From Candidatus Enterococcus ferrettii (GTDB taxonomy: Bacteria; Bacillota; Bacilli; Lactobacillales; Enterococcaceae), in assembly GCF_017377655.1 (NCBI RefSeq), contig NZ_JAFREL010000016.1:186001-250000 (forward strand): a DNA stretch of 64,000 bases. Reading direction: 5' to 3'. Below, piece after piece: positions 16,778-25,087 of the stretch. The translations under genes and the position numbers were made by a program. Below the pieces are notes generated by a model that was not told the DNA's origin, made no database searches, and was given only the letters and a program-made list of their open reading frames with translations. Each line of letters begins with the position of its first letter. Positions within the stretch are counted from its first letter, which is position 1.

Positions 16778-17566
16778 CTATCCTCTTGATTTCCCACCAG
16801 TAATATTGATTGTCGTACCAGTAATATAGCTTGCTAAGTCTGATGACAAGTAAGCCACCAGGTCGCCAATTTCATCCAGATGTCCTGCACGGCCTAAAGG
16901 AATCGACTTCTCGTAGCCGGTATCCACGTTTTCCACTGGAATATTGCGGGTATAAGCTAAAGCTTCATAATGCTTCGGAGAGGTGATTCCGGTTTTTTCA
17001 TTAATCCCCGGAGCAACACCAACTACTCGAATATTCCAGGCTCCCAGCTCCTTAGCCCATGAACGAGTAAAGGCATTGACTGCACCTTTAGTTGCCGCAT
17101 AACAGCTCTGGCCGACAGAACCTTCCATGCCAGCTTCAGAGCTGATATTAATGATTACTCCAGCTTTCTTAGGTAGCATCACTTTAGCTGCTGCTTGAGA
17201 AAACAGATAAACTCCTTTTTGATTGACATTAATCATTTGATCAAAGTCTTCTTCTGATAAGACAAATTCCTCTGTTTTACCGTACAAATCTACTAATAGA
17301 CGCGGCTTGTTGATCCCAGCATTATTAACCAAAATATCAATACTGCCAAAAGCCTCCAAAATTTGATGCGCGGTTTCTTGAACTGATTTTCCAGAAGCCA
17401 CATCACACACATAATAGCTGACACCTGCCAATTTTTCTTCAGGAATAGCCAAATCGACCACTGCTATTTCCGCACCGCATTCTGACAACTTTTTAGCAAT
17501 GCTGCGGCCAATTCCTGATGAACCACCGGTTACCACTGCTACTTTTCCCATTAAATTAATTTCCAC
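16778..17566 (-). CDS. Sorbitol-6-phosphate 2-dehydrogenase, SDR family
   Basis: This 262-residue short-chain dehydrogenase likely oxidises sorbitol-6-phosphate to fructose-6-phosphate with NAD. The cofactor loop TGGSSGIG, NNAG and the catalytic YAATK are present. The segment ITSPKHYEALAYTRN resembles sorbitol-6-phosphate dehydrogenases of lactobacilli. I choose GTG 17566 because GGGGGA lies 7 nt upstream and the product then starts VEINLMGK, as SDRs do; ATG 17551 is the alternative. It is the first gene of the srl operon. Confidence 0.88.
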   Translation of the reverse strand: MEINLMGKVAVVTGGSSGIGRSIAKKLSECGAEIAVVDLAIPEEKLAGVSYYVCDVASGKSVQETAHQILEAFGSIDILVNNAGINKPRLLVDLYGKTEEFVLSEEDFDQMINVNQKGVYLFSQAAAKVMLPKKAGVIINISSEAGMEGSVGQSCYAATKGAVNAFTRSWAKELGAWNIRVVGVAPGINEKTGITSPKHYEALAYTRNIPVENVDTGYEKSIPLGRAGHLDEIGDLVAYLSSDLASYITGTTINITGGKSRG

Positions 17567-17728
17567 AATGGATTCCCCCAACAAAGATTTTAGAAAAACA
17601 ATGTCTTGGCCAAGTCAGTGATTTCTTGGTTGTATTATTGCAGAGATTTTTTCATTTGGAAAACTTGGACAACCTGTTTTGGTACTCAATCGAACCCCAA
17701 ATCCTTTATTTATCGCCTTTAATATAAA

Positions 17729-17750
17729 TGCACAATTTATAAATTTGCAT
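17729..17750. promoter_or_regulatory. Inverted repeat between the sorbitol operon and its regulator
   Basis: TGCACAATTTA (17729-17739) faces TAAATTTGCAT (17740-17750), an imperfect palindrome with one indel. It lies midway between the divergent start codons, as expected for a SorC-family operator. A clear -10/-35 pair was not assigned. Confidence 0.4.
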
Positions 17751-17831
17751 ATTTATGCCAATCCGAATTAATTTCCATAAGCATTTTATTTCGACAGATT
17801 CTGTTTTAAAATAGAGTCAGAGGTGATGGGG

Positions 17832-18809
17832 ATGGATAAAAACAGAGAGAAGCTCTTAATTAAGGTGGCCTATCTTTATTACATAGAAGAAAAGAAGCAA
17901 AGTGAAATTTCTCTTGAGTTGAATATCAACCAAGCAACGGTGAGTCGTTTAATCCAGGAAGCCAAAGAAAGAGAAATTGTTAAAATCGAAATCAAAGACG
18001 ATGCCTACACCAATTTGATCAAACTAGAGCGCTATGTTCAAAAAAAGTATCGGCTGAGAAATGTCTTGATTGTCAGCAGTACCAAAAAAATGACCGAAAC
18101 TGAGAAAAGCTTTGCGGTCGCTAAAGAAGCTGCTTTGCATTTAAAACAAATTATCAATAATGACAGCATTGTCGGCTTTGCTTCTGGGAAGACGCTAGAA
18201 CGAATGATCGGCAGCCTGCAAATTGTCAAAACGACGAATGCTACTTTTGTACCTTTAGTAGGTGCTCCTGGGCATTCCAATTCCAAATATCATGTTAATG
18301 CAATTGTGTATGACATTGCTAAACAGTTTGATGGTCGCAGTATTTTTATCAACGCTACAGCAATTCAAGAGGATAAACGAACACGGGATGATATTGTTCA
18401 TTCCAAATATTTTGAAGAAATCACCGATTATTGGAAAAAATTAGATATCGCTTTGGTGGGAATTGGTGAATCCTTAAATTACCCAATTCGTCATTGGCGA
18501 GAGCTGCTCACGGAAGAGGATGTGACTGATCTACGACTATGCGAAGCCACCGCTGAATGCTGCTGCACCTTCGTTAATCCTGACGGAAAAATCATTAAAA
18601 ATGATCTTTACAAACGCAAAATCGGGATCGACTTAGCTTTGCTGAGCAATACACCTCATTCTATTGCAGTCGTTCAAGGAAAACAAAAGGCAGTTTCCGT
18701 ACTGGCTTTCTTGAAAACTGACTATATCAATACTTTGGTGATTGATGATGAAACAATGGCTGAGATATTACGGAGAGACAACGATCCCTTTCTGAAACAT
18801 TTGGATTGA
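17832..18809 (+). CDS. SorC/DeoR-family sugar-binding regulator
   Basis: This regulator has 325 residues. The N-terminal helix-turn-helix (KKQSEISLELNINQATVSRLIQEA, split here for length) is of the SorC type, and the rest is the sugar-phosphate-binding domain with GFASGKTLERM and LVGIGESLNYP segments. SorC proteins sense a sugar phosphate and control polyol or sorbose operons. It is divergent from the sorbitol operon and is the natural candidate to control it. The start is ATG 17832 with AGAGGTG upstream; GTG 17823 and ATG 17826 overlap the ribosome site. Confidence 0.86.
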   Translation: MDKNREKLLIKVAYLYYIEEKKQSEISLELNINQATVSRLIQEAKEREIVKIEIKDDAYTNLIKLERYVQKKYRLRNVLIVSSTKKMTETEKSFAVAKEAALHLKQIINNDSIVGFASGKTLERMIGSLQIVKTTNATFVPLVGAPGHSNSKYHVNAIVYDIAKQFDGRSIFINATAIQEDKRTRDDIVHSKYFEEITDYWKKLDIALVGIGESLNYPIRHWRELLTEEDVTDLRLCEATAECCCTFVNPDGKIIKNDLYKRKIGIDLALLSNTPHSIAVVQGKQKAVSVLAFLKTDYINTLVIDDETMAEILRRDNDPFLKHLD

Positions 18810-18902
18810 TGTAGGTTCGCCTTGGATTTTAAGTCCCTTTCGACTGAAAACCTTCGATTCTAGGATAAAACGCTCTCTCTGTGCCTTTTATTTTTCAAGC
18901 AT

Positions 18903-18953
18903 AATAAACAACCTCTAGGCTAGAAAGCGAGTTTTAGCTAGAGGTTGTTTATT
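18903..18953. terminator. Long hairpin between convergent genes
   Basis: A perfect 16-bp stem (18903-18918 with 18938-18953) encloses a 19-nt loop. The U-tract is weak on both strands. Its position between the convergent genes ending at 18809 and 19096 supports a bidirectional terminator. Confidence 0.65.
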
Positions 18954-19095
18954 GTACTTCACAATTAAATTCTCTGATGAATGAAATTCAGCTTTTTTAC
19001 TATAAGCTCCTTTATTGTCAGAATCTATTTTCTTTTAAGTGTTCTAATGTGACTTCTTCCTTCTTGCCTTCAGATAGTAGTTAGTTTCTGATACC

Positions 19096-20625
19096 TTATC
19101 GCCTAAAGGAAGTCATAGCAATTAAAACTAAACAAGTTACCAGGAAAATTATCAGAACGTATTTCCAAATATATTTAAGCCAGATACTGTATTCAACTTT
19201 GCCAATCGCTAATGAACCAACCAAAACAGCAGATGTTGGGGTTACCAAATAAACGATTCCGCTAGCGCATTGATAAGCCATAATGACAACCGAACTAGAA
19301 ACACCAATAAATTCCCCTAATGGCGTTAAAATACCAATCGTAGCAGAAGCCAAACCTGAGGTTGAAGGAATCAAGAAAGCCATAGGAATATAAAATAAAT
19401 AAGTCATCAACGTAAAAGCAACTGGTGAAAGTCCGCTCAAATGGATCTCACCAAAATGTAAAATCGTGGCAGTAATTTGTCCTTCATTCATAACTACTTG
19501 GATTCCTCGTGCCACAGCCACAACCATCGCTACTGTCACCAAATCTTTCAATCCTACAAAAAAGCTATCCATAATTTCTGATTCGTTCATGTGGTTTACT
19601 CTACCAATCACAAGTGTCATCATAAAGAATAAGGTCGACATTTCAACAAAATACCAAGTTCCCAGCGGAGGAAGGTCGCTTCCTAATAGGTTCCCCAATA
19701 GAGGCACATTTTTTATCGAGGTACTCAAAGAGTTAAAAAAAGTAAAGCTCGGATTGATATCAGTCCAAGGAATCAATCCTAAGATCATAATCACGAAAGT
19801 TAAGACAAACAAAATCAGTATCATTTTTTGGTTTTTATTCATCGGTATAATTTCAGTAGTATAGCTTTTGGCTATAAATGCTTCTTCCGGACGTTGATTA
19901 TGCAATAAGGATTGACCGGGGTCATTTTTTACCTTCATGGCATACCTGTGTACGAAAGTAATAGTGATGAGCAGAACAATGACTAAAAGAACTAACCGCC
20001 AATTCAATCCATCTCCAGGTGAAATTCCTGCAGTGGCTGAAGCAACTCCTACAGAAAACGGATTAACAGTTGAAGCCAAAATCCCAGCTGATACTCCTAG
20101 GAAGACAATGGAAATCCCCGTCAACACATCAAACCCTGCTCCTAGCATAACCGGAATAATTAAAGGCAAGAATGCAATGGATTCTTCAAACATGCCATAA
20201 GAAGTTCCACCCAATGCAAAAAGTATGAGCAGTAAAATCATGACCTTAGTTTCTCTACCTTTATTTTTCTTAATGATAGTGGCTATTCCAATATCCAATA
20301 CCTTAGTTTCATTTACTACACCTAAAAATCCACCAATAATCAAAATAAATAGTGATACTGGTATAGCTCCCGCCGTTTTATCGTTCCCAATCATCCCAAT
20401 GATCGGGGCTTTAAAAGCATCCCAAATTCCTTGCGGGTTGCTGGTCACCCGTTGGTAGGTTCCAGCAATTAAATTTCCATTGGCATCAATGTCATACTTA
20501 CCAGCAGGAATTAACCAAGTCAGGATGGTCATAACCAAAATAATGATAAATAAAACAGTATATGCACCAGGCATTTTAAACGTTTTCTTCTTTCTCTCCT
20601 TACTTGTAACCGAGTTTTCTTGCAT
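19096..20625 (-). CDS. YfcC/ArcD-like membrane carrier
   Basis: This 509-residue membrane protein is of the YfcC (C4-dicarboxylate/amino-acid carrier) superfamily, with about 12-13 hydrophobic segments. Family motifs are visible: TWLIPAGKY near the start, GGTSYGMFEESIAF in the first half and FLIPSTSGLASATIG plus ITPTSAVLVG-like VTPTSAVLVG near the end. Relatives carry arginine/ornithine, other amino acids or short peptides. It is a paralogue of the carrier at 25088 inside the arginine deiminase region, but lies alone here, so its substrate is open. GAAGGAG precedes ATG 20625. Confidence 0.85.
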   Translation of the reverse strand: MQENSVTSKERKKKTFKMPGAYTVLFIIILVMTILTWLIPAGKYDIDANGNLIAGTYQRVTSNPQGIWDAFKAPIIGMIGNDKTAGAIPVSLFILIIGGFLGVVNETKVLDIGIATIIKKNKGRETKVMILLLILFALGGTSYGMFEESIAFLPLIIPVMLGAGFDVLTGISIVFLGVSAGILASTVNPFSVGVASATAGISPGDGLNWRLVLLVIVLLITITFVHRYAMKVKNDPGQSLLHNQRPEEAFIAKSYTTEIIPMNKNQKMILILFVLTFVIMILGLIPWTDINPSFTFFNSLSTSIKNVPLLGNLLGSDLPPLGTWYFVEMSTLFFMMTLVIGRVNHMNESEIMDSFFVGLKDLVTVAMVVAVARGIQVVMNEGQITATILHFGEIHLSGLSPVAFTLMTYLFYIPMAFLIPSTSGLASATIGILTPLGEFIGVSSSVVIMAYQCASGIVYLVTPTSAVLVGSLAIGKVEYSIWLKYIWKYVLIIFLVTCLVLIAMTSFRR

Positions 20626-20828
20626 AAAGGTTCTCCTTCTTTACGTAAACCTGAATAACAGGCCTTTCTCTTCATAAACAAAAAAGGCAGTAAAGCTGTA
20701 TTAGCAATTACTGCAATGGTAATAACCCTCAAAATATTTAAAACCTTTGCCTAAAGTTTCCAACAGGCCCTTTTCGTTCTCAACTCTCGTTTACTTGGAA
20801 TCTTTTCAAACTATTCTGATCAATTTTT

Positions 20829-21356
20829 CTAAATTACTCTTTCATAAAAATTACACCAGTCAAAGCCTTTATTATCAAAAGAAGCCAACGTTCCACTTCC
20901 TCGGTTAATAAAACCTTTGCTTTCATACAAACGTTTGGCGGGAAGGTTATTTTCCAACACATCTAGGCGAACTGCTTGACAGTTTGTGTCCCGAGCTAAT
21001 TCAATTGAAAAATCAAGCATTTTGCTGGCAATTCCACTTCTTTGATACTCAACGGCGGTCATTAACGTGTGGATGAACAATATTTTTTTCAAAGAACCCT
21101 GCGGATCCGCCCATGGAATCAGCTTGTGTTCTTCTTCACCAGTATGATTCAAAATAACTGATCCAACAATCGTTTCGTTTATTTCCGCAATATAAAAATC
21201 GGATCTGCTTAGAGCTTGCTTGACTGTATCTATCGTTGGATAGATATTGGGCATCCAGCTGGTCACCTCAGGATCAACCAATGATACATTTTTTTCAAAG
21301 AATTGTTCGATTTGGTTAAAATCTTTCCTATCTGCCCTTCGCACGCTGATTGTCAC
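20829..21356 (-). CDS. GNAT family N-acetyltransferase
   Basis: This 175-residue acetyltransferase uses acetyl-CoA to modify an amine. The core motif is seen in EYQRSGIASKMLDFSIE (acetyl-CoA loop QRSGIAS), followed by CQAVRLDVLENNLPAKRLYES and the family ending YESKGF. The substrate cannot be predicted. The MarR gene 125 bp upstream on the same strand may control it. Confidence 0.85.
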   Translation of the reverse strand: MTISVRRADRKDFNQIEQFFEKNVSLVDPEVTSWMPNIYPTIDTVKQALSRSDFYIAEINETIVGSVILNHTGEEEHKLIPWADPQGSLKKILFIHTLMTAVEYQRSGIASKMLDFSIELARDTNCQAVRLDVLENNLPAKRLYESKGFINRGSGTLASFDNKGFDWCNFYERVI

Positions 21357-21480
21357 TTGCTCATCTCCTAAAAGTCTATTCTTAAACCCTATCTAGCGTT
21401 TTTTTATAGGTTACTTCAAGACAGCTTTCAATCGCTCGTTCAAGCTTCCTATTGTATAACTGCTCTGCTTTTTTGATGTT

Positions 21481-21942
21481 CTAGTAGATTCGTTGGTTGC
21501 CTTTTTCTACATGATACCAATCATCTTCAATATTAATTCTTACCCGTTCTAAATAATCTTTCAGCTGCTGCGCTTCCGCTTCTGTAAAGCCATCCAACGC
21601 CACCCGATTCGAATACTCATTTTCACGTGCAATAAAGGGATGAACCTCTTCTCCTTTGGCAGTTGGATAGATTTTCTTCGTACGTTTATTTATTTTATCC
21701 ACTGTTTGCGTGATTAAGCCGATTTTTTCCAGCTTTTTTAGTGCCTTAACGGTCGTCGCTTTATCCACCTTGATCATATCTGCCAATTCTACTGGTGTGA
21801 TTCCAGGATGCTCACATATTCTGACAATATACAGATATTGACCTCTGATCAAATCAACTTCTTTAAACTCAATATTACTAATCGAATCTAACGCTCGTGC
21901 AATCATACCAATTTCTCTAAGAATTTCAACCATTTTCCCCAT
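21481..21942 (-). CDS. MarR family transcriptional regulator
   Basis: This 153-residue winged-helix regulator has its DNA-binding helices at about residues 45-75 (ITPVELADMIKVDKATTVKAL) and the wing around NKRTKKIYPTAKG. MarR proteins are usually dimeric repressors relieved by small phenolic or oxidised ligands. It is followed by a GNAT gene that may be its target. Ligand unknown. Confidence 0.86.
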   Translation of the reverse strand: MGKMVEILREIGMIARALDSISNIEFKEVDLIRGQYLYIVRICEHPGITPVELADMIKVDKATTVKALKKLEKIGLITQTVDKINKRTKKIYPTAKGEEVHPFIARENEYSNRVALDGFTEAEAQQLKDYLERVRINIEDDWYHVEKGNQRIY

Positions 21943-22128
21943 CTCACTTTCTCAAGTCTCAAAAAAATTATATCTATTATTTAGCGGCTTTGCAATAAAC
22001 CTTGAGACTAAGGTATTTGCTTTTAATTTTATTACTTACTCCTCTTCGTTTATCCTAAAAATTAAGATGGATAAAAATGGATGAATGGCTCGTCTTAGCA
22101 GTATTACCAACCGAAGCTTATTCACATT

Positions 22129-22524
22129 CTATGTGATGTCGTCTTTTTTCTCAAAACGTTCAGACCATTCTTCACGAATTAAGTCAAACTTGAGTTGAAT
22201 TAATTGCTTCTCTTTTTCAGCATTAAAGGCCTGAAGCAGAAGAAACAACAGAAGAATTTTGCAGAGGTTCTCTAATCCATTTAAACCAGAAAAGAGAAAA
22301 TTAATTGTTGTTGTGATCAGAACGAATACATTCAAAGTGAAGAGCAGCGGTACGCTAATCTGCAAAACTTTTAGTGAAAATGGCTTCCGCGCGAAAGGAA
22401 TTCGAATTTTGTTGAACTCTTCTTTGAACGTTTGATTGATTTCTTCACACTCAGCTTTTAACAACTCACACATATAGACATCTACTTTATGCTTCCCCTT
22501 ACATTTGGCTTGGCGCATGAACAC
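22129..22524 (-). CDS. Small membrane protein of unknown function
   Basis: This is a protein of at most 131 residues. It has a charged N-terminus, two adjacent hydrophobic segments in the middle ([18 protein letters not shown] and [17 protein letters not shown]) and a charged helical tail. Its 5' end overlaps the 3' end of argS by 26 bp. No start has a convincing ribosome site; ATG 22473 (MCELLKAEC) is as likely as ATG 22524, and translation may be coupled to argS. I recognise no family. Confidence 0.5.
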   Translation of the reverse strand: MFMRQAKCKGKHKVDVYMCELLKAECEEINQTFKEEFNKIRIPFARKPFSLKVLQISVPLLFTLNVFVLITTTINFLFSGLNGLENLCKILLLFLLLQAFNAEKEKQLIQLKFDLIREEWSERFEKKDDIT

Positions 22525-24190
22525 CTAACAATCGCAGACTTTCCTTCAGAATGGTGGCAGCTGCAAAAACAAGCGCCAGTCTTGATTCCCGATATGGATC
22601 AGCTGCCAATATCTTAGTGTGAGCGTAATAACGATTAAAAGCTTGTGCCAGTCTGATTGAATGTTTAGCCAGTACAGAGGGTTCGTATTGTTCCGCAGCT
22701 TGCAGAACAATTTCCGGGTAAGACTGGATTAATTTGATCATTTCCCAGCTATCCTCATCAGCTAATGCATAGTTAGCAGCAGAATCAATAGAGAACTGGG
22801 CCTTTCTCAATAGAGTCATTGCTCGAGCATAGGTGTATTGAACGTAAGGTCCTGTCTCACCTTCAAAACGTACCACTTCCTCCAACTCAAAGTCGAAGGT
22901 ATTTAAGCGGTCATTTTTTAGATCGTGGAAGATGACTGCTCCTACACCAACCTGATGGGCAACTTCTTCTTTATTGGGAAGATCAGGATTTTTCTCATTA
23001 ATTTGAGCTAAAGCTGCTGCCGTTGCTTCATTTAAAACCTCCTCTAGCAAAACGATTTTTCCCTTACGAGTTGATAATTTTTTCCCACCTTGAGTTATCA
23101 GACCAAATGCAATATGCACCATATCATCCGACCATTCGAAACCCAGCTCTTTTAAAACAGCCTTTAATTGTTTAAAATGAATACTTTGTTCGTTTCCGAC
23201 AACATATAGGGATTTTGCAAAATGATAATTCCGTTTTCGATACAAGGCTGCTGCCAGATCACGCGTAATATAAAGAGTCGCACCATCCGATTTTCGGATC
23301 ATTGCCGGATTTAAATCATAGGCACTCAAATCAACGATCTCAGCCCCTTTGTCTTCCTTCAGAAGATTTTTTTCTTCCAATAAAGTAATCACTTCGTCCA
23401 TCTTATCGTTATAAAAAGCTTCACCATTCGTAGAATCGAAGGTAACTTCCAGCATGTTATAAATCTTATCGAATTCGGTCAAAGAGGCGCTGCGAAACCA
23501 TTCCCAAAGGTTAATTGCTGCAGGATCGTCTTCTTCTAAGCGTTTGAACCAGGCTCGGGCTTCATCTTCCAATCGAGAGTCGTTTTCTGCCTCTTCATGA
23601 AATTTTACATACAAACGCAATAATTCATTGATCGGTTCTTGCCTGACTTTTTCTTCTGTTCCCCACTCTCGGTAAGCAACAATTAATTTTCCAAATTGAG
23701 TACCCCAATCACCTAAATGATTGATTCGAATCGAGCAATACCCGATTTTTTCCATAATCAAGCTAATCGAGTTGCCGATCACTGTTGAACGCAAATGCCC
23801 CATGGAGATTGGCTTAGCTATGTTTGGAGAAGACATATCGACCGTGACATTTTCATTATTTCCCACTTGGCTATCTCCAAAATGACTGCCCTCTTTTAAT
23901 ACTTGACTCAATACGTTGCTGGAAACCATTTGCTTATCCATATAAAAATTCACGTAGGAGCCTACTGCGTTGACTTTTTCAAAGGGGCCCTCATCAATTG
24001 CCTGCACAAGTTCTTCAGCAATTTTTTGCGGCGCTTTTCGATAGAGTTTTGCCAGTGAAAAAACTGGAAAAGCGACATCCCCATGATTGGCAAACTTAGG
24101 GGTTTCTAATAAGTTTAAGATCTCTTCTTTTGTCAGCTGCTCTTGGGTAATTTGGAAGATGGCTGCGGCAACAAGTTCTTTATTATTCAT
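22499..24190 (-). CDS. argS: Arginyl-tRNA synthetase
   Basis: This class I synthetase has 563 residues and charges tRNA-Arg. The HIGH-equivalent is SMGHLRST and the KMSKS-equivalent region is KKLSTRKG. The N-terminal Add1 domain and the C-terminal DALR domain ([14 protein letters not shown]) are present, with normal family length. GGAGGG precedes the start. It lies downstream of argR and the arginine deiminase genes, separated by a decayed gene fragment. No T-box is visible upstream. Confidence 0.96.
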   Translation of the reverse strand: MNNKELVAAAIFQITQEQLTKEEILNLLETPKFANHGDVAFPVFSLAKLYRKAPQKIAEELVQAIDEGPFEKVNAVGSYVNFYMDKQMVSSNVLSQVLKEGSHFGDSQVGNNENVTVDMSSPNIAKPISMGHLRSTVIGNSISLIMEKIGYCSIRINHLGDWGTQFGKLIVAYREWGTEEKVRQEPINELLRLYVKFHEEAENDSRLEDEARAWFKRLEEDDPAAINLWEWFRSASLTEFDKIYNMLEVTFDSTNGEAFYNDKMDEVITLLEEKNLLKEDKGAEIVDLSAYDLNPAMIRKSDGATLYITRDLAAALYRKRNYHFAKSLYVVGNEQSIHFKQLKAVLKELGFEWSDDMVHIAFGLITQGGKKLSTRKGKIVLLEEVLNEATAAALAQINEKNPDLPNKEEVAHQVGVGAVIFHDLKNDRLNTFDFELEEVVRFEGETGPYVQYTYARAMTLLRKAQFSIDSAANYALADEDSWEMIKLIQSYPEIVLQAAEQYEPSVLAKHSIRLAQAFNRYYAHTKILAADPYRESRLALVFAAATILKESLRLLGVHAPSQM

Positions 24191-24283
24191 GGCATTCCCT
24201 CCAATATATTATGTTTACGCTTTTTGGACTGCCCTAGAAACTTCCTATTCATTGAGAAAGGTTGTTCGATCAAAGACGACCTA

Positions 24284-24436
24284 CTAGGCTTCATCCACGA
24301 TTAATTTTTTACCGCCATTGGGATATTGCGAATAGTAAACCTTAGCTGACAGTTCATTCGGAAATTCCCGATAGCGGTAAATGATGCTGAGCAGATTTGT
24401 TAATTGACCACTTTTACTGAGAAGTCCTAAAGCTTT
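24284..24436 (-). pseudogene. C-terminal remnant of an unidentified gene
   Basis: An open stretch of 50 codons without a start ends in LSAKVYYSQYPNGGKKLIV plus three residues and a stop, with protein-like composition. In another frame just upstream there is TDYDHRLVKKELL before a stop, suggesting a frameshifted parent. I cannot name the family. It occupies most of the 368 bp between argS and argR. Confidence 0.35.
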
Positions 24437-24558
24437 TCAGCACTCAATGATTTTTTTGTTTGTTATAGGTTTAAAGCAGTTCTTTCTTCACCAATCGATG
24501 GTCATAGTCAGTTGAGATATGTTGAGCGTTGTTCCTACCAATCTGGAAATCCTATTGC

Positions 24559-25020
24559 TTATATTTCAACACACTTATTCAACTCACCAATCAATTGTTT
24601 GGCACTTTCCTCTGCGCGGGTCACTATAATCAACGTGTCATATCCCGCTACCGTTGCTGCAACTTGTTCAAAATCAATTTCGTCCATGTAATTGGCAATA
24701 ACGTCGGCACCATGGGGTAATGTGTGAATAATAACCAGGAAGTTGACTTGTTCGATAACAGTAGAATAATCATTGATACTTTTTCGGAATTTTGTATAAA
24801 AATCCTGTTCACTTTGCTCCGAAGCAATTAAGGTAAATTTTTTCTTCCCTTCTTTGGTGTATGATCTTACGATGTTTAACTCTCTAAGATCACGAGAAAT
24901 AGTTGCTTGAGTCAAACTAATATCCTCAGCTTTTAAATAATTCAGCAATTCGTCCTGTGTTTCAATTTCGTTTTCAATAATAATTTGTTTTATGATTTTA
25001 TGACGTTCTGCTTTTCTCAT
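24559..25020 (-). CDS. argR: ArgR family arginine regulator
   Basis: This 153-residue protein has the ArgR winged helix at the N-terminus (ISLTQATISRDLRELNIVR) and the hexamerisation/arginine-binding domain at the C-terminus (HTLPHGADVIANYMDEIDF). The arginine-binding motif is usually GDDT; here it reads AGYDT, with one of the two Asp missing. Lactic acid bacteria often have several ArgR paralogues with such changes, used for arginine catabolism. It probably controls the neighbouring arginine deiminase genes through ARG boxes. Confidence 0.92.
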   Translation of the reverse strand: MRKAERHKIIKQIIIENEIETQDELLNYLKAEDISLTQATISRDLRELNIVRSYTKEGKKKFTLIASEQSEQDFYTKFRKSINDYSTVIEQVNFLVIIHTLPHGADVIANYMDEIDFEQVAATVAGYDTLIIVTRAEESAKQLIGELNKCVEI

Positions 25021-25051
25021 AGTATCCTCCAGTATCGATAGTCATTTTTTA

Positions 25052-25079
25052 CTCTAGAGACTAGTACTAGTCTCTAGAG
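25052..25079. repeat. Perfect 28-bp palindrome between arcD and argR
   Basis: Positions 25052-25065 are the exact reverse complement of 25066-25079, with arms CTCTAGAGACTAGT. It lies in the 67 bp between the arcD-type stop and the argR start. On the plus strand it is followed by CTTATTTTTT and resembles an antisense terminator; on the minus strand it is followed by A-rich sequence. Confidence 0.75.
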
Positions 25080-25087
25080 CTTATTTT

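Noticed and set aside
24191..24558. T-box riboswitch upstream of argS
   Set aside because: No specifier loop, T-box sequence or terminator/antiterminator pair was found; the region instead holds gene remnants.
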